From Actinomycetota bacterium (GTDB lineage Bacteria; Actinomycetota; Acidimicrobiia; Acidimicrobiales; Microtrichaceae): 19,063 nt of DNA. Positions within the stretch are counted from its first letter, which is position 1. Every line of letters begins with the position of its first letter. The notes below the pieces were generated by a model that was not told where the DNA came from, did no database searches, and saw only the letters and a list, made by a program, of their open reading frames with translations. Both the position numbers and the translations under genes were made by a program. The DNA lies in the NCBI GenBank assembly GCA_018268735.1, contig JAFDWA010000005.1:1-19063 (forward strand), in the 5' to 3' direction. Positions 16,174-19,063 of the stretch are shown here, piece after piece.

Positions 16174-17189
16174 AGCGGATCCTCGCGATCCTCGCTGCGC
16201 TGGCGATGATCGGTGCGGCGGCGCTGATCCGCCAGCAGATGATCGACGGCGACACCACCTCCGGAGGAGATGGCACGCTACGACTCCGCTGCGGAAGCGA
16301 GTTGGCGTCGGTCTGTGAACGACTGGCGAAGGAGGACGGCTCGATCGAGGTGACCGTTCGCGATGACGGCGAGACGACCGACGCCCTCTCGACGAAGGCG
16401 GCGATCGTCGACTTCGACGCATGGCTCTCCGTCGGGCCATGGGCAGGGATCGTCGCCGACAACCGTCGACAGGCCGCCCTCACCACTGCGGTCCTCGCCG
16501 CCCCGTCACGCGTCCTGGCCCGCTCTCCGGTCACCTTCGTCGGGCCCGCGGACCGAATCGCCGCGCTCATCAGCCACTGCGGTGGCACCATCACCTGGAC
16601 CTGCATCGGCGACGCATCCGGGCGGCCCTGGAGCGAACTCGGCGGCCAGCCGACGTGGGGGCCCATGAAGGGAGGGCTCGCACCGCCGGACACCGGATCC
16701 GGTCTCGTCGCGCTGGACCAGGCGGTCGCCACGCAATCGTCGACCACCGACTGGGGGACCGCCGATCTGGAGCAGTGGTCGGGCTGGCTCGCCCAGTTGC
16801 TGACGCAGGCACAGCAGTCCGATGACCCGTTGGCACGGATGCTCGTCCAGTCCGGTTGGGCCAGCATCACCGCCCCGCTCGAGCGGCAGTCCGGTCCCGA
16901 GATGGAGCGGGGCAACAGACGGGCGTCGTACTCGCTCCTCTACCCTGAACCGATGGTCACCGCGGATGTCACGCTGGTCCCCGCGAACGGGCTGAAGGCG
17001 GACGACCTCCTCGACCGCCTGGGATCCGGCCGGATCGCGGCGGCGTTGACCCAGGCGGGATGGCGTGTCGTCGGACAACCCAACCAGAAAGGCGTCGGCG
17101 GCGGACCGACGTTGCCTCCGACATCGAACCTCGCATCCCCCGGCGCGCTCCAGGCGCTGCGCAACGAGTGGAAGGCCATCCGACGCTGA
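16170..17189 (+). CDS. Membrane-anchored solute-binding-like protein
   Basis: The 339-residue protein starts at GTG 16170, sharing GTGA with the stop of the AAA+ gene. It has one N-terminal hydrophobic segment (residues 4-20, ILAILAALAMIGAAALI) without a lipobox, so it is either anchored by an uncleaved signal or secreted. The rest resembles a degenerate type 2 periplasmic-binding fold: an N-terminal strand TLRLRCGSEL, then AAIVDFDAWLS (77-87), a VLARSPVTFVGP segment (115-125), and WGPMKGGLAPPDTGSGLVAL (163-182), like the P-x-x-SGSGL hinge loop of extracellular solute-binding proteins. Cys pairs C41/C49 and C137/C145 may form disulfides. No ABC permease or ATPase accompanies it, so transport is doubtful. 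It is flanked by, and overlaps, the AAA+ and VWA genes, which implies a shared task. Confidence 0.8.
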   Translation: MKRILAILAALAMIGAAALIRQQMIDGDTTSGGDGTLRLRCGSELASVCERLAKEDGSIEVTVRDDGETTDALSTKAAIVDFDAWLSVGPWAGIVADNRRQAALTTAVLAAPSRVLARSPVTFVGPADRIAALISHCGGTITWTCIGDASGRPWSELGGQPTWGPMKGGLAPPDTGSGLVALDQAVATQSSTTDWGTADLEQWSGWLAQLLTQAQQSDDPLARMLVQSGWASITAPLERQSGPEMERGNRRASYSLLYPEPMVTADVTLVPANGLKADDLLDRLGSGRIAAALTQAGWRVVGQPNQKGVGGGPTLPPTSNLASPGALQALRNEWKAIRR

Positions 17190-18997
17190 TGCGACGCCGA
17201 CCGATGTTACTGCTCGCCGCGGTGGTCCTCCTCGCTGCCCTCGTCACGTCATGCGCTGGCGGCGACGACCAGGGCGGCGGCGGCAGAAGTGGCTGCGTGC
17301 GCGTCGACGCTGCGGTCAGTCCGGAGAAGATCGACCTCCTCGGCCGCCTGGCGGAGGACTTCGAGAGGACTGCTCCCACCGTCGACGGGACCTGCATCGA
17401 CGTGCAGGTGCAGAAGGTCTCCTCGGGTGTCGCCACGACAGCACTCGCCGACGGATGGGACACGGCGACCGACGGGCCCCGTCCTGTCATCTGGTCACCG
17501 GCATCGAGCGCGTGGGGTCAGATCCTGAACCAACGGCTCGCCACCGCTGGCAAGGCCGAGATGGCGAAGGACCCGGTGTCGTTCATGAACACGCCGCTCG
17601 TCATCGCCATGCCGGAACCGATGGCCACCGCGCTTGGGTGGCCCGACAAGCCGATCGGCTGGTCCGACATCCTCACCCTGGCGCGCTCGCCCGGCGGCTG
17701 GGCCGACCTGGGACACCCGGAATGGGGTCGGTTCCGTCTCGGCAAGACCAACCCGAACTACTCGACCTCAGGTCTGCACGCGCTCATCGCCCAGAACTAC
17801 GCGGCGACGGCGAAGACCTCAGGTCTGTCGTCGGAGGACCTTCAGAACCCGACGGTCCAGCAGTACGGGCGCGACATCGAGTCATCCGTGGTGCACTACG
17901 GCGACATCACGATGACGTTCCTGAACAACTGGTTCCGAGCGGACCGACGTGGCACCGCGTTGAACTACGCCTCAGCGGTGGCCGTCGAGGAGAAGTCGGT
18001 CATCGACTACAACCGGGGGAATCCCGACGGCCAGCTCGACCAGGGAGAGAAGCCCCGTCCACCTCGCACCAAGCTGATCGCGATCTACCCCACCGAGGGA
18101 ACGCTCTACTCGGACAACCCGCTGTTCGTCCTGCACGCTGACTGGGTGTCGCAACAGCAGCGCAACGCTGCCGAGCAGTTCCAGAAGTTCGTCCTTCAAC
18201 CGAGCAACCAGAAGCGTGTGCTCGAGTTCGGGTTCCGTCCCGGCAACCCCGACGTCGCAGTGTCCGACCCGATCACGAAGGCGAACGGCGTCGATCCCGG
18301 CCAGCCCCAGACCCTGCTCGAGATGCCGAGCGGTGCGGTGATGGATGAGCTGCTCAAGCACTGGGCGGCACAGCGCAAGGGTGCGCGTGTGATGCTCGTG
18401 ATCGACGTGTCGGGGTCGATGGGTGACCCAGCTGATCCCAAGGACCGGGGCGGCCCGACCAAGCTGGACCTCGCCAAGCAGGCGGTGATCCAGGGGCTGG
18501 GCCAGTTCAAGGACGACGACCTCGTGGGCGTCCGGGTCTTCACCAGCGACATCGACGGTCGAGGTGCCTCGTTCCAGGACCTCGCGCCCATCCAGGCGAT
18601 CGGACCGAACCGCGAGCGGCTCAAGAACCTGGTTGGTTCGCTCACCCCGCTCAACGGGACCCCGCTGTACGAGGTGACGAAGACCTCTTACGACGAGATG
18701 CTCCGCGGCTACGACCCGGCGTTGATCAACGCCGTGATCGTCCTCACAGACGGACGCAACGACGACGGTGACGCCAGCGACGATCGTCGACAGCTCGAGG
18801 CACTGCTGTCGGACGTCCGCTCGAACAGCGACGGCGAGAACGCCAAGCCGGTGCGCATCTTCACGATCGCCTACGGCGGCGACACCAACCCGACGATCCT
18901 CAAGCAGATCGCCGAGGCGTCCAACGCCACGCCCTACACCGCCACCGACGCGACGACGATCGACTCGGTGTTCGCGGCGGTCGTCAGCAACTTCTGA
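17189..18997 (+). CDS. Lipoprotein fusing a solute-binding domain to a VWA domain
   Basis: The 602-residue protein starts at ATG 17189, overlapping the previous stop as TGATG; the frame is open further upstream, but only inside the preceding gene. Residues 1-21 are a signal peptide with lipobox (LVTSC, lipidated C22) and a Gly-rich linker. A type 2 solute-binding domain spans about 36-385 (DLLGRLAEDFERTAPTV, PVIWSPASSAWGQIL, FRLGKTNPNYSTSGLHAL, QKFVLQPSNQKRVLEFGFRPGNP). A C-terminal VWA domain follows (about 398-602) with an intact MIDAS: D406-V-S-G-S410, T491 and D521. It should be held on the outer membrane face and bind a divalent metal. This fusion is known in actinobacteria, usually annotated as a substrate-binding and VWA domain protein of unknown role. 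It ends the operon. Confidence 0.9.
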   Translation: MRRRPMLLLAAVVLLAALVTSCAGGDDQGGGGRSGCVRVDAAVSPEKIDLLGRLAEDFERTAPTVDGTCIDVQVQKVSSGVATTALADGWDTATDGPRPVIWSPASSAWGQILNQRLATAGKAEMAKDPVSFMNTPLVIAMPEPMATALGWPDKPIGWSDILTLARSPGGWADLGHPEWGRFRLGKTNPNYSTSGLHALIAQNYAATAKTSGLSSEDLQNPTVQQYGRDIESSVVHYGDITMTFLNNWFRADRRGTALNYASAVAVEEKSVIDYNRGNPDGQLDQGEKPRPPRTKLIAIYPTEGTLYSDNPLFVLHADWVSQQQRNAAEQFQKFVLQPSNQKRVLEFGFRPGNPDVAVSDPITKANGVDPGQPQTLLEMPSGAVMDELLKHWAAQRKGARVMLVIDVSGSMGDPADPKDRGGPTKLDLAKQAVIQGLGQFKDDDLVGVRVFTSDIDGRGASFQDLAPIQAIGPNRERLKNLVGSLTPLNGTPLYEVTKTSYDEMLRGYDPALINAVIVLTDGRNDDGDASDDRRQLEALLSDVRSNSDGENAKPVRIFTIAYGGDTNPTILKQIAEASNATPYTATDATTIDSVFAAVVSNF

Positions 18998-19022
18998 GCC
19001 CACCGGTCACCGTGCCTCACAG

Positions 19023-19063
19023 TCACCGGGTGAAGAACGGCCCCTTCTCCTGACGGTTCGATC
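19023..19063 (-). CDS. Possible C-terminal end of a minus-strand gene
   Basis: A minus-strand frame entering from the right edge ends at TGA 19025-19023 and would encode the tail SNRQEKGPFFTR. The composition and the position 25 bp after the VWA stop, in convergent orientation, suit a real gene end. Only 13 codons are visible and no family can be named. The gap between the stops holds CCGGT/ACCGG (19003-19007 / 19025-19029) with a long loop, at best a weak bidirectional terminator. Confidence 0.3.
   Translation of the reverse strand, partial: SNRQEKGPFFTR

Noticed and set aside
19001..19032. CCGGT/ACCGG stem as a terminator of the VWA operon
   Set aside because: Five-base stem, 17-base loop and no T-run; too weak to list as a terminator.

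Overview
This window is high-GC bacterial DNA carrying 17 supported genes plus one possible gene end at the right edge. Gene content points to Actinomycetota: a class II DAHP synthase, a 13E12-type DUF222/HNH protein, a PaaX-family regulator, an EccA/CbxX-like AAA+ protein, many GTG starts, and -10 hexamers sitting 6-8 nt before start codons (leaderless style). I favour a member of the class Acidimicrobiia, but that finer placement is inference. No rRNA, tRNA, CRISPR array, transposase or integrase is visible.

Layout. Positions 1-1095 (minus strand) hold nadD followed, with overlap, by a membrane-anchored protein that runs off the left edge. Divergent from nadD is a sigma-70 family gene (1245-2078) with an apparently shortened region 3, followed by aroG (2200-3570). 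A 240-bp intergenic stretch with several inverted repeats precedes a DUF222/HNH endonuclease-like gene (3811-4890). A Kelch-like lipoprotein (minus, 4894-6204) and a PaaX-family regulator (plus, 6238-7203) lie head to head. A translationally coupled MoxR-type AAA+ / CoxE-type VWA pair occupies 7271-9681 on the minus strand, diverging from an ABC-F ATPase (9792-11429). The minus-strand run proA - penicillin-recognising lipoprotein - P-loop kinase - GNAT fills 14715-11439. Divergent from proA is a tight plus-strand operon (14746-18997) encoding an AAA+ ATPase with a TerB-like N-terminal region, a membrane-anchored solute-binding-like protein and a lipoprotein fusing a solute-binding domain to a VWA domain.

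How the genes work together. nadD (NAD synthesis), aroG (entry to the shikimate pathway) and proA (proline synthesis) are housekeeping genes. proA and nadD are usually adjacent in actinobacteria and share orientation here, but about 12.4 kb of other genes separate them. Two independent AAA+/VWA modules occur within 12 kb. The second, AAA+ / SBP / SBP-VWA, has GTGA and TGATG stop-start overlaps and looks like a dedicated cell-envelope assembly. It is the best candidate here for a poorly described system. At least seven genes have a TANNNT-type hexamer 6-8 nt upstream of the start, and the proA/AAA+ divergent promoter is a perfect inverted repeat whose two arms are the two -10 boxes.
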